From assembly GCA_002021875.1 (NCBI GenBank), contig CP018627.1:8184001-8248000 (forward strand): a stretch of DNA of 64,000 bases, given 5' to 3'. Below are positions 42,446 through 51,950 of this stretch, in pieces (the first letter of the stretch is position 1; every line of letters starts with the position of its first letter). The notes below the pieces were generated by a model. The model had not been told where the DNA came from and made no database searches. It saw only the letters and a program-made list of their open reading frames with translations. The stretch is from Streptomyces hygroscopicus. GTDB taxonomy: Bacteria > Actinomycetota > Actinomycetes > Streptomycetales > Streptomycetaceae. The translations under genes and the position numbers were made by a program.

Positions 42446-45400
42446 CTACAACTCGCCGTAGATGGTCAAGGGCTCCTCGATATCCCGCAGGGATCGAGGC
42501 ACGGAGGGGTGCAGCAGGTCGGGGAGCCGCTTGCCGGCTTCCGCGCGAAGCGGGAGCGTGGCCAGGTGGTCGTCGACCCAGGCGTCGATGGCCTCGCGAT
42601 GCATCCGGTGATAGACGCTCGTGCCGTCGATGCCGAATCCGTGACGCAGCAGGGAGACCAGCAGAGCTCGGTCGACTGCTCCGTCATTCACGGCGTCTCG
42701 GAACGCGGTTGAGTCAGCTAGGGATCGTCGCCTGCGCCCTCCTGTGATCCAGCCCCGGTCGAGGACTTGTAGGAGCCAGGCCATCAATCCACCAGGCAGG
42801 ACGCGTTTGAGGACGGGTACCGACTCTCGGTTCACGGGCACCTTGTGGACGAGGCGGTCCAGGTAGCGAATCCACTCGGGGTAGTAGCGGAAGACGCTCG
42901 CGTCCCGGTCTCGGCTGGGGTTGATCACGTTCACGACCAGCCCCGGGAAACGGCGGCCTACTCGTGCGGACGCCTGGATGATCTCGGACGCCTGGGTCGG
43001 AGTGCCCATTACGGCCATGACGCCAAGCCTGGCGACGTCGAAGCCGTGCCCGATCGCTTTGGTGGCAGCGATGAGTCTGACGCGATCCGAAGTGTTCGCT
43101 GGAGGCTTCCGCAACCGACCAACGGCTGAGCGGATCAAGTCGGGACTCGTATCGCCGTTGATGATCGCGAGGTTGTCCTCGCTCTCCAATAGCTCCCGCA
43201 CTGCGGGATCCCGGACGAAGCTGGTCAGGTCTTCATTTCGCAAGCAGTAGGCGACCAGCACCTCGAAGAGATCCTCACCCGCCCGTCGGGCCTCATCGAT
43301 GATCGAAGCATCGTTGGCGTCGAGACCCGCTTCCGCGACGACGGTCTTGGGGTCGTCACACAGGTCACGCACCCATCGGTCGTGCACCATCGCAACCTCG
43401 CGGGTGGCGGTGACCATAGTGCTCGCGCGAGAGCGCACCCCGAGGAAGCGGCGCAATGGGTCGCCCTTCCGGGTAGTGGACCAAAAGGTTTCTCCTGCCT
43501 CGGGGCCGTTGACGGGGAAGCGCAGGGCTTCGCGCTCGTAGAGATGGCGTACCTGGTTTTGGTAGCCCTCGATGGTCGCGGTGGCGCCGACGATCTGGAA
43601 CGGATCGTTCTTGAGGTGCTCGCTGATTCTCTGGAGCAGCGATTCGTACATGCCGTCGAGTGCGCCGAGACTTTCGTCAAGGAGATGGAGTTCGTCGGCG
43701 ATCTCCAGACGTATGTGCCCGAACCCCTTCGGCACCGGACGCCGCTGCTCCCTGCACCCGAAGACGGAGCACCAGCTGGGGTTGGCGGAGTAGCCGTGCC
43801 TAGGGCAGAGGGAATGAGGACGGCCGAGCAAGATTTGGAAGGCCTGGTTCTGGCCAAGTTGCGCGAGCTTGTCGACGGTGCCGACGAGCACGGAGGGCGC
43901 CCGGCGGTAGATGTCGTCGTCCACTCCCCAAATCGGGAGAACACCCGTCAGTTCGCAGTCACGGTTTCCGCAGACGTGACGCATGGTGTGGCTTGGATCG
44001 TCCCACTTGACGGTGAGACTCTGACCGCAAACGGGGCAATCGTCTAGCACCCGGCACGCCTCAGCGGTCGCCGGATCGGTGGGATCCGGGCCGTTGTTGT
44101 AATTGCTGCCGTCAGGCTTGCGGAGCCGATTCGGCGTGTTGCCGCCGCCGACGAAGTACCCGATGCCAAAGGCTCCCGTATCGCAGATGCGAGGATCCCT
44201 GCGCCTGAGGATCTCCGCGTTCATGACCATCTTCGCGAAGCGTTCGGTCTGCTGGAGGGCCAACAGGCGAAGAGGGAAACGTGCCCATACCTGAGTGCCC
44301 CGGGTGACGCCGGTGTACCTGCCGTAGAAGAGCGTCACGAGCATCAGTCCGAGATACGCCTCGGACTTACCGCCACCCGTCTGGAACCAGACGATGTTGA
44401 CCTCTTGGTGCTGCTTGGGGTCGACCAAGCCCGGCAGGCACCCGACGATCCAAGCCACCTGAAAGGGGCGCCAGCTGTCGTACTCATCGCCTGCGGCGGC
44501 CTTGACCACCTTGTTCGCCGCCACGAACGCGTCCCGCACGTTTGGGTCGCTCCGCAGGATGTCCAGCCCGGCACGGACCCAGGCGGCTTCCGCGCGAGCG
44601 GCTTGGGCGTCCTCCTCCGCCTCCGCACGCGCCTCGTCGTTCCACCCTCGCGCTGTCTGCAGGATGTCCAACGCCGCAGTACCCCAGTGCTTGTCCACCC
44701 AGACGTCCAAGAGATCGACCAGGGTCGAGATGGTGTCAACCGGGTTCGCGATCAGGGAATCGAAGGAAGTATCAATGGGGACTTCGTGGCCAGCCGCGTC
44801 GCTGGACCTCTCCCTGGGATACGCGCGCCATGTCGGCTCAGTGGCGGCGAACTCGGTCCGAAGCGTGGTGCGTCCGTCATTCTCATGGTGAGAGACAGGC
44901 GAGGCGTGACCGAACGCCGGCACGGAACGCTCGTATCGATGCGACTGGGCGACCTGTTCCAGCTCATACGGCTTGATGTGCCCGTCGAGTGTCGCCGTCA
45001 GGACAACCTGGTACAGGCGGGTATCAAGGTAGGCCTCCTCGTACGGGCGTACTCCATCGATCAACTGGTCTTGGGGAGCCGGAGTGGTGTTCACCACCGC
45101 GGCGAAGATCTCAAAAGCGCCATCGAGCGGAGTGACCTCGATCTCGACAGCTGCCCGGTGCTGGGGAGGCGCAACCTCCGTGGCAGGAACCAGGTGGTGG
45201 GCGCTGTACGCAGCCCACGTTCGCTCGTCGAGCAAGTCGTGGTCGTAGGGGAGAGAACCGTTCGCCGGAGCGCCCAAGCGCTGTCGGAAGAGCTGGTGGC
45301 CATGACTGGCTACTGCGGAGCGCAGGGCCGCCGCGATCGCCTCCTCGCCGACACGCATGGACAGAGCCTTCGCGGAAGGCAGGCGAACGGAGATCCGGAC

Positions 45401-45943
45401 AGGATTCATCGCAACGTGCGTCCAGATCTGAGCGAGGGGGTACTTCGTACCGCGTCCGCTTCCTGCGCCCGCCTGGGGAGTTCGGGATATGCGGCCATCA
45501 GCGGCGCCGGTGACCCTCTGCGTGGTCACGTCAGTTCCCGCCGCCGTGCCACGCGCTCTGGAGGTGGCCACGCTGAGTGCCGTGGTCGTGGAGTCACGCT
45601 GTTCGTCCACCGTGGGATGCAGGGCCACGAAGGCTGACGCGGCAACTTCGATGGTGAGAGTTTCCGGCAGCGTCCGCACGCGGAAAGAGAAGCCTTGGGC
45701 TGGCGGGGTGATCTGAAGCCCGCGGAAGCCAGCGTTTGTCTCGGCGACGAGCTTCGCCTCGCTGGCGAGCATGCCGAGCCACAGTTGCTTCTGCGGCTGA
45801 TCAGGGAGTCGAGTCCCAGTGGGAATGGACGTGCCTGTGGCCTGACTGACTATGCGCCGTGTAAGACAGCCAAGAAGGGCGTCATATCGCTGGGCTGGGG
45901 TGTCGGCCGGCACAGACGCACGGCCATGAGGAAACATCGACAT
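42446..45943 (-). CDS. drmA: DISARM helicase DrmA
   Basis: This 1165-residue SF2 helicase has Walker A FQTGGGKSEAYLGLML (near 522), a DELH box in IADELHLLDESLGALDG (near 747), and C-terminal helicase motifs (ATKAIGHGFDVARLGVM, IIQASARVGRRFPG near 985). The large N-terminal region (1-480) and a cysteine cluster (CPVCGQ...CGNRDC near 640-670) are typical of DrmA. It translocates on DNA and, with DrmB, recognises incoming unmodified phage DNA with a 5' overhang. CAGGAGC lies eight bases before the ATG. Confidence 0.92.
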   Translation of the reverse strand: MSMFPHGRASVPADTPAQRYDALLGCLTRRIVSQATGTSIPTGTRLPDQPQKQLWLGMLASEAKLVAETNAGFRGLQITPPAQGFSFRVRTLPETLTIEVAASAFVALHPTVDEQRDSTTTALSVATSRARGTAAGTDVTTQRVTGAADGRISRTPQAGAGSGRGTKYPLAQIWTHVAMNPVRISVRLPSAKALSMRVGEEAIAAALRSAVASHGHQLFRQRLGAPANGSLPYDHDLLDERTWAAYSAHHLVPATEVAPPQHRAAVEIEVTPLDGAFEIFAAVVNTTPAPQDQLIDGVRPYEEAYLDTRLYQVVLTATLDGHIKPYELEQVAQSHRYERSVPAFGHASPVSHHENDGRTTLRTEFAATEPTWRAYPRERSSDAAGHEVPIDTSFDSLIANPVDTISTLVDLLDVWVDKHWGTAALDILQTARGWNDEARAEAEEDAQAARAEAAWVRAGLDILRSDPNVRDAFVAANKVVKAAAGDEYDSWRPFQVAWIVGCLPGLVDPKQHQEVNIVWFQTGGGKSEAYLGLMLVTLFYGRYTGVTRGTQVWARFPLRLLALQQTERFAKMVMNAEILRRRDPRICDTGAFGIGYFVGGGNTPNRLRKPDGSNYNNGPDPTDPATAEACRVLDDCPVCGQSLTVKWDDPSHTMRHVCGNRDCELTGVLPIWGVDDDIYRRAPSVLVGTVDKLAQLGQNQAFQILLGRPHSLCPRHGYSANPSWCSVFGCREQRRPVPKGFGHIRLEIADELHLLDESLGALDGMYESLLQRISEHLKNDPFQIVGATATIEGYQNQVRHLYEREALRFPVNGPEAGETFWSTTRKGDPLRRFLGVRSRASTMVTATREVAMVHDRWVRDLCDDPKTVVAEAGLDANDASIIDEARRAGEDLFEVLVAYCLRNEDLTSFVRDPAVRELLESEDNLAIINGDTSPDLIRSAVGRLRKPPANTSDRVRLIAATKAIGHGFDVARLGVMAVMGTPTQASEIIQASARVGRRFPGLVVNVINPSRDRDASVFRYYPEWIRYLDRLVHKVPVNRESVPVLKRVLPGGLMAWLLQVLDRGWITGGRRRRSLADSTAFRDAVNDGAVDRALLVSLLRHGFGIDGTSVYHRMHREAIDAWVDDHLATLPLRAEAGKRLPDLLHPSVPRSLRDIEEPLTIYGEL

Positions 45944-46120
45944 GGCGAAGCTCCTGATTTGAGGGATGTGGGCCCGAAGCCGATGGGCACGTCCGGGGTA
46001 TCCCTCGCGTGACCTGTGACGTGGTGTGAGGTATGAGAGCTATGTGCATACTGCGCTTCTGGCCGGACAGCGTAGCACCGTCAGGTGGTACCAAGCATTC
46101 ACTCCGTGCTGTAAGTGGCC
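45944..46120. promoter_or_regulatory. Spacer between drmE and drmA
   Basis: A 177-bp region with no gene separates drmE from drmA and is AT-richer than its surroundings. It could hold a separate promoter for drmABC, although no clear -35/-10 pair is visible. Confidence 0.35.
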
Positions 46121-48574
46121 CTAGGCCAGCCGTAGTTGATGGAGTGCCAGTTCGGCCTCATCCGGCGTGAACAGGTGTCCGGCCATATGTGCGGGGACAC
46201 TGTGAGGAGTGCGGTCGATGCCGCGTACCGAATGCGCGGTCACGCTCTCCAGCAGGTCTGATACCCGCAGACCTAGGTTGGCGTCGATCAGCGCATCGTC
46301 ACGGTGCGAGCGCGCGCCGGCTATCTGGGTGGATAGCCATCGTCCCGCCTTGCGGTGCACGATCTGCAGGGTTTTCAAGGCCCAACCGACGCGCTCGGCT
46401 TGCGCTAGGAGCACCTGATCGTGGACAGCTCTCGCGAAGCGGCGCACGTCCTCTGGATCATGAGGCCCGTTGACCTGCCCCCTGACCCACGTCCCAATCG
46501 TCTGAGCGGAACTGATGGACGTGCCATGCATTCTGTGGTGAATCTCGCCGTACGTCATGTCTGAGTCCGCCACGAGGCGTGCGCGACCATGCCAAAAGCC
46601 CACCAAAGCCTCCAAAGGGGCGTAGGCGGGCGCCTCCGACATTTTTCGGATAACGACGCCGAGCAAATCTCCGCGCGCGGCGTGATCGACCAGATAAATT
46701 ACATCCTCCTTCACCAGTGACTTGGCCGCTACCTTCTGCAGCTCCACTCCACGCCGTCGGGTCACGACGTCGTTCGGCGCAACGAGCAGAACCATCCCCC
46801 CGCCCTCGCTCGCAACCTCGACGGTCAGGACGGTCACCTGGGTGAGCGCAGCGCCCCCCTCGACGCGGGCGGGAGCTGGCGCTCTGGTCTCATCGACCTC
46901 ACGTCCTTCTGCGACGACGCGCCGCAGAAGGTCCGGGAGGTCCACGTCGAGCGGATCCCACGGACCGCTCGACTTCAAGAGGGCGGTCCAGGAGGGTTGG
47001 GGGACACTTGTGCCGCCCGAGAGGAGTCTCACGGCGTTGGGTGGCTGTCCTTCGAGGGCAGGGGTGGCATGGACGGAAAGACGCGATGCCGATCGCGCGA
47101 CGGTTTCTTCGCGGATCGTGTGCAACGCGGAGCGTGCGGACACCGCTTGCCGCAATGCGCGCCGGCATTCGAGCGGCCCGGTCGTGAGCACGGACAGGAT
47201 TGGAGCGGGTGGAAGCCCGAGCAGTCCGGATCGACCTCGCGGCGGCGGACCTGACAAGCGAATCTCGGATAGCCCCTCAGTGACTATCCGCCCGGCGACT
47301 AGGTCGGCCATCGATCCCACAGTGACCCATTTCTCCCACCCTGGCGGCGTGTGTGTGGACTCGTTGAGCGCGTCTACTGCGGCCGCACGAGACGCGCTGT
47401 TGCGGACGACCAGCAACGTCCGCTGTCGTTCAGCTGCGCTTGTGGCGACCCAAGGGATGAGGTAGCCCATGCGCTCCTCCCCCTCGGCGGCCATCAGCGC
47501 GTCGGCCAGGGCGTCCGAGACACCCGACCAATGAGCCCTCGTCTCGCTCCCGGAGCTCCGCGCCAGTGAACGCGCGATCGGCACTACTTCGCACAAACGG
47601 GTGATGTAAGGCCCTCGCCCTGCATGCCTGTCGTAGCTCACCGGTGACGTCGGCAGCATGGAGATCATGTTGAACACACCCCAGGCCCAGCGGAGCCCGT
47701 GATGATGGGTGGGGGTCTGAGGCGCGATAGGTGAAGAGGTAAGACGCACGAGCCTCTCCCGTAGCTCGCCCAGAGCGATGTCCAAGCTCGATGACTCGCC
47801 CGCTCCTGGGGTCAACACGATGGTCTCGGACCGGGCGGCTGCGGCCAAGACGGGCACGCCCGCGATGACGGATCCGGCGTTGAGGCCTTCAGTGGCAGGT
47901 GGGCGTGCAAGGCCGCCAGCCAAACTGGAGCCATCCCAGCCCCAGACGACGCCTCCCGCCTCTCGCACGAGTGATAGGGCGAGGTCCCCAGGGTCCGCCG
48001 TGAGGTAGACGAGCGGGGAGACGTCGCTCGCCTGCGCGAGCTTGCGCCGCAGATCATCTGTGCTGGCGGCCGCGCCGTCGATGACGAGTCCGGACAGCTG
48101 ATCCGACCACGAAGACAATCGTGCGAGCCCGCTCACGAGGTGGAGGCGGCCTCCACTATCGCGCCGCGGCGTGCCCACTACTCGCACCAGACCGTCGACG
48201 CTCACCGATGTACGAGGCACGTAGTCGGCAAGGCGCTGGTCCTTGAAGAACAACTGGTCGTACAGCGTGCGGGATGCGAGATGTGGGGACACGACGGCTA
48301 CCTGGTGGCCGAGAGAACGGTCGCGAAGGATGGCTCGGACCAGAGTCGCCGCACCAAGCAGCAGCGGAGCCGTCGTTCCTGGAAGCGGAAGGACGACCGC
48401 GATGGGGACGGCGGCCGCGACCGCTGCCTCTACCGCGCTAAGCAGTTCGAAATCGAAAGCGGTAGGCACGAAGGGGGCCATCCGTCCCCCCACCCGGCGT
48501 TTTAGGGCTCCCCGTGTCAACGCCGCGACCAGCCCGGCAGGATCACACTCAGTCACGCCCCCCATGCGGCTCAC
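46121..48574 (-). CDS. drmE: DISARM protein DrmE (class 2)
   Basis: This 817-residue protein of poorly understood function sits directly before drmA. It has segments of a degenerate helicase-like fold: VPIAVVLPLPGTTAPLLLGAATLVRAILRD near residue 52, LGHQVAVVSPHLASRTLYDQLFF, and VYLTADPGDLALSLV. There is no intact Walker A lysine. Class 2 DISARM is defined by drmE with drmA, drmB, drmC and a C5-methyltransferase, so position and size support the name. The start is GTG 48574 or ATG 48565; neither has a clear ribosome-binding site. Confidence 0.8.
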   Translation of the reverse strand: MSRMGGVTECDPAGLVAALTRGALKRRVGGRMAPFVPTAFDFELLSAVEAAVAAAVPIAVVLPLPGTTAPLLLGAATLVRAILRDRSLGHQVAVVSPHLASRTLYDQLFFKDQRLADYVPRTSVSVDGLVRVVGTPRRDSGGRLHLVSGLARLSSWSDQLSGLVIDGAAASTDDLRRKLAQASDVSPLVYLTADPGDLALSLVREAGGVVWGWDGSSLAGGLARPPATEGLNAGSVIAGVPVLAAAARSETIVLTPGAGESSSLDIALGELRERLVRLTSSPIAPQTPTHHHGLRWAWGVFNMISMLPTSPVSYDRHAGRGPYITRLCEVVPIARSLARSSGSETRAHWSGVSDALADALMAAEGEERMGYLIPWVATSAAERQRTLLVVRNSASRAAAVDALNESTHTPPGWEKWVTVGSMADLVAGRIVTEGLSEIRLSGPPPRGRSGLLGLPPAPILSVLTTGPLECRRALRQAVSARSALHTIREETVARSASRLSVHATPALEGQPPNAVRLLSGGTSVPQPSWTALLKSSGPWDPLDVDLPDLLRRVVAEGREVDETRAPAPARVEGGAALTQVTVLTVEVASEGGGMVLLVAPNDVVTRRRGVELQKVAAKSLVKEDVIYLVDHAARGDLLGVVIRKMSEAPAYAPLEALVGFWHGRARLVADSDMTYGEIHHRMHGTSISSAQTIGTWVRGQVNGPHDPEDVRRFARAVHDQVLLAQAERVGWALKTLQIVHRKAGRWLSTQIAGARSHRDDALIDANLGLRVSDLLESVTAHSVRGIDRTPHSVPAHMAGHLFTPDEAELALHQLRLA

Positions 48575-48925
48575 GCTAGCGGGCAGCGAGGACGCTGCGT
48601 CTACGATTCAGCGGATCAGGAGCGATCTCGTGTTGGAGAGCGATTCGCCGAGCGCAAACTGCTACTACAGGGGTATGCAGATGATGGGGGCGGTCCCGGA
48701 GGTCTGTGAGGTCGCGGACTCATGCACCGAGGAAAAGGCGCCTGAGTGGACATAGTGGGAGATTCGGCAGAGAAGGTCGCGAAGTGGCCAGTGCCGTACT
48801 CGCCGTTATGTCCGCCTTCGGCGACCTGGCAAAGGAAGTAGACCTATCTGGTTGGTCGCTGGGTCATTGGATGAGGTCAAAGGGGGATTGCGGAGCCCCG
48901 CGCAAGATCAGATGGGTCAAGGATG
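48575..48925. other. Spacer between vsr and drmE
   Basis: This 351-bp stretch has no supported coding sequence. It separates the methyltransferase-vsr pair from the drm operon and is the expected place for a drmE promoter. Confidence 0.45.
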
Positions 48926-49708
48926 TCAGAGTACGGCTTTACGGCGCTCGACTGTCGCCTTGACCTCCTCAGCGGCAAGCTCTAGATCTTCGTGCTCCCA
49001 GAAGCGGAGCACCATCCAGCCCTGATCCTTGAGCGCGCTTGTGGTGGCTGCGTCGCGGTCTCGATTGTCCTTGATCTTCCGTCCCCACTCCGCGCCGCTC
49101 TTTTTGGCAGGTCGGTAGTGATCTGGGCAGCCGTGCCAGAAACAACCGTCGACGAAGACCGCTACCTTGGCCTTGGGGAAGACGACGTCCGCTGTGCGTC
49201 GCAGCTCGGGGAGCGGGCGGATGCCTACCCGGTAGCGCAGCCCCCTGCGGTGCAGGGCGGCGCGCAGTATCAGCTCCGGTTTAGTGTTTTTGCCCTTGTT
49301 CGCGGTCATGACCGCACGAACGGAGACCGACGAGGCCGTCGAGCTCGGAGGGAGGGGCTCGTCAATCACCTTGCCGGCTTCCCGTGCCTTCGCCCACGCG
49401 AGAGTGAGGTTCGCCCTACGCGTCGGTTCGTAGACCTCACAGACGTACTTCTCCCTCGTCTCCCCATTGTCCGACCAACGGAGGTACGCACGGATACGGC
49501 GAGTACTCCGGAACAGTCTGAGCTGGATTGACCCGCGTGCGCAGGAGCCGTCGTCGAGCGGCACAGCTCGGCGGTGCCGGCCCCCTGCGGCTCTGTCTTG
49601 CTCGGCGCTGCGTTTGTCGCGGGGCAGACCGGGACGTGCCTTGTACGCTTTCGCGGGCGGCAGTCGATCATTCCAGCCCCGCTGCGTGCCGACCGCCTCG
49701 TGTGTCAC
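48926..49708 (-). CDS. vsr: Very short patch repair (Vsr) family endonuclease with N-terminal extension
   Basis: This protein of about 260 residues has its Vsr nuclease domain at 133-258: MTANKGKNTKPELILRAALHRRGLRYRVG, the active-site aspartate in RRTADVVFP (Asp174), and FVDGCFWHGCPDHY. Vsr nicks T:G mismatches produced by deamination of 5-methylcytosine. The first 130 residues are an extension not present in E. coli Vsr, with a compact beta segment (IQLRLFRSTRRIRAYLRWSD...KYVCEVYEP). Its GTG overlaps the methyltransferase stop by 4 bp, so the pair is translationally coupled. Confidence 0.9.
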   Translation of the reverse strand: MTHEAVGTQRGWNDRLPPAKAYKARPGLPRDKRSAEQDRAAGGRHRRAVPLDDGSCARGSIQLRLFRSTRRIRAYLRWSDNGETREKYVCEVYEPTRRANLTLAWAKAREAGKVIDEPLPPSSTASSVSVRAVMTANKGKNTKPELILRAALHRRGLRYRVGIRPLPELRRTADVVFPKAKVAVFVDGCFWHGCPDHYRPAKKSGAEWGRKIKDNRDRDAATTSALKDQGWMVLRFWEHEDLELAAEEVKATVERRKAVL

Positions 49709-50997
49709 GGCTTCTCCAAGGCGCCGACCGAGTTCAGGGCGGCGGCGACTGCGTCCGCGAACACCTTGCCCAGCTTCACCGGCACAGCGTTCCCGAGCTG
49801 CCTCATTTTCTCGCCACGCGGGCCAGCGAGCGTCCACTCATCCGGGAAGGTCATAACGCGCGCGGTCTCGCGGACCGTCATGTACCGGTAACCGCTTCCA
49901 TTGAACGTCGGGTCGTCCATCATCATCACGGACTCACCGCCGGGGACGCCGTGCACGCCGGCCTTGACAGTCTTGGCCGGCCGGTCAAGGAGGTTGGGGG
50001 TATGCCCCGTGTAGACCCGGGCGCCTGGCCACCCAAAGTGGTCGGAGATCACCCCCACCTGTGCCTTACTGTTGACCGCCTCCTCGCTGACTGACGGCAG
50101 GGAGTGTCCCTCGAACTCGTCAACACCGTGGATCGCGTCCCGGAGTGTCCGCCACGGCTGGAGGGCGAGCTTCTCTTTGGTCTTCGGGTTGTTGTAGTTG
50201 AGCTTCGGCAGGTTCGCGATGGCGCGAGCCTTCGCTTCCTCCGAGACCTCCCGATGGCGGGCCCAGTACTCGCCGCCCTCACGCATGGAATGGATCAGCG
50301 CCTCGTCGGAGTGTGTGTCCTTCGGTGCGAATTTGTCCCAGTTGGCCTCGTTCAACCCGAGGTCGGCGCGAAAGGCTACGATCACTACCCGCTGCCGGAT
50401 TTGTGGGACACCGAAGTCGGCTGCGTTCACGGGGTGGTGCTTCACGATGTAGCGCTCGGAGTCGGGCACCGAGTCGTTGGCGAGCAGCTTCTCCAGAACC
50501 TCGTTGTGCTCCTCCCATGTCGCGCCCTCCTCGCGCTCGACAAAGGGGAGCCTCATCTCGTTGAGGATGTACTGGAAGTACGGGTTGAAGGACTTCCTGA
50601 GTAGACCCCGGACGTTCTCGCAGATGACGGCCTTCGGTCGCATCTCTTGAATGGCGCGGAACATCTGAGGGAACATGTTCCGTTCGTCCTCCGTCCCCTT
50701 GGCGACGCCGCCCAGGCTGAACGGCTGGCAGGGTGGGCCGCCGGCGAGGATGTCGACCTGGCCTGCCAGTTCCTTGAAGTCGTTCCGCAGTAGGCGGACG
50801 TCACCAGGCTTAAGTGGCCACTTCCCGCCGCCCGGCATCTCGTTCGTCTGGAGGGTCTCGATGGCCCGCTTGGCGTACTCGTTCACGAGCAGCGGTCGGA
50901 AGCCAGCGTTGTGGACACCCATGGCGAGGCCACCACCGCCGGCGAACAGCTCGACACAGGTGCCCACCTCGGGATGCTTCTCTCGCAGCTCAGACAT
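49705..50997 (-). CDS. DNA (cytosine-5) methyltransferase
   Basis: This 430-residue C5-MTase has motif I VELFAGGGGLAMGVHNAGF (residues 15-33), the catalytic Cys90 in GGPPCQPFSLGG, ENV (motif VI), QIRQRVVIVAF (motif VIII) and the C-terminal RQLGNAVPVKLGKVFADAV. The target-recognition region is about 250-350. Beside Vsr and two Eco29kI-type nucleases it looks like the methylase of a restriction-modification system. Beside drmEABC it also occupies the DrmMII slot. There is no clear ribosome-binding site; a CCGCGG site lies 13-18 bp before the ATG. Confidence 0.93.
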   Translation of the reverse strand: MSELREKHPEVGTCVELFAGGGGLAMGVHNAGFRPLLVNEYAKRAIETLQTNEMPGGGKWPLKPGDVRLLRNDFKELAGQVDILAGGPPCQPFSLGGVAKGTEDERNMFPQMFRAIQEMRPKAVICENVRGLLRKSFNPYFQYILNEMRLPFVEREEGATWEEHNEVLEKLLANDSVPDSERYIVKHHPVNAADFGVPQIRQRVVIVAFRADLGLNEANWDKFAPKDTHSDEALIHSMREGGEYWARHREVSEEAKARAIANLPKLNYNNPKTKEKLALQPWRTLRDAIHGVDEFEGHSLPSVSEEAVNSKAQVGVISDHFGWPGARVYTGHTPNLLDRPAKTVKAGVHGVPGGESVMMMDDPTFNGSGYRYMTVRETARVMTFPDEWTLAGPRGEKMRQLGNAVPVKLGKVFADAVAAALNSVGALEKP

Positions 50998-51078
50998 GGG
51001 AAAACCATACCGCGGAGTTATCGATCAAGTGAGCCCTTCGCGAAAATCTGGCACCGTGAGGCCCGAGTTCACCAGATA

Positions 51079-51100
51079 GAGTGACGACGATCACTCGTCG
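51079..51100. promoter_or_regulatory. Overlapping palindromes between MTase and nuclease genes
   Basis: GAGTGA-N6-TCACTC (51079-51096) and CGACGA-N4-TCGTCG (51085-51100) overlap in the 124-bp divergent region. This is a candidate operator coordinating methylase and nuclease expression. Confidence 0.5.
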
Positions 51101-51121
51101 CATGCGCAGGAGGCCCTGGTC

Positions 51122-51904
51122 GTGTCGCTGGAGAACCACGCCGAGTTCAAGTTGAGCATCACCAAGGCGCTCGGAGACCAGCTCGCGGCCGCCTTGAAGA
51201 GGCTGACGCCGGCACCTCTATCCATGGAGAACATCCGGTCGCTCCGGTCGCTGCCCGGCGTTTATCAGCTCTACAAGGACGAGGACCTCGTCTACGTAGG
51301 CAAGGCTGATCGCAGCCTTCCGCAACGTATCGAGAAACACTTCCGGAAGATCTCCGGCCGCACGAACATCTCTCTCAATCAGATGACGTTCACCTGCCTC
51401 TACGTGGACGAGGACTTTGGCGCGGTCGCTCCAGAGCGCCTGCTGATCAACGAACACAGGGGGCAGGGGCAAGTTCCATGGAATTACAACGGGTTCGGCA
51501 ACAACGACCCCGGCAAGCGGCGCGACACGACTGAGGTGGATGAGGGTCACTTCGATCACGAGCACCCGATCGACCTGAACTTCAAGCTGACGGAATTGCT
51601 CACCCAACGCACCTCTGCGGACGTGGCGGTGCCTCTCTCCCTCTTGCTCCAGGAGACCAAGATCCATCTTCCGTACGTATTCCGCTACCAGGCTTCAGGG
51701 GAGTTCGACGATATAGCCGTGGAGCTCCCCAGCGTGGATGCGACGGCGGATGAGGCCCTGAGGGTGATCGCCGCGCAGCTTCCCGACAAGTGGCAAATCA
51801 CCGCTCTTCCCGGGTACGTGATCATGTACCCGAAGGCTGAGGACTACCCGAGTGCCCGGCGCTATTACCGAAACACCGGCGTTGTGGACGTCTGGCAGCA
51901 GTGA
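51122..51904 (+). CDS. GIY-YIG nuclease, Eco29kI-related (first of two)
   Basis: This 260-residue protein has a GIY-YIG core: LPGVYQLY (45-52), LVYVGKA (56-62), RIEKH with catalytic Arg69 and His73, the acidic residue in VAPERLLI (Glu105), and VPWNYNGFGNNDPG (119-131). The last matches the WN..(V)DGFGNHDPG segment of its neighbour. The C-terminal 100 residues (YVFRYQASGEFDDIAVELP...) are a separate domain. AGGAGG precedes the GTG. Probably a restriction endonuclease subunit or partner; specificity unknown. Confidence 0.85.
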   Translation: MSLENHAEFKLSITKALGDQLAAALKRLTPAPLSMENIRSLRSLPGVYQLYKDEDLVYVGKADRSLPQRIEKHFRKISGRTNISLNQMTFTCLYVDEDFGAVAPERLLINEHRGQGQVPWNYNGFGNNDPGKRRDTTEVDEGHFDHEHPIDLNFKLTELLTQRTSADVAVPLSLLLQETKIHLPYVFRYQASGEFDDIAVELPSVDATADEALRVIAAQLPDKWQITALPGYVIMYPKAEDYPSARRYYRNTGVVDVWQQ

Positions 51905-51950
51905 GAACGGAAAGCTAGTAAGTCATACGAGCCGGAGGTCCGAGTACAAG

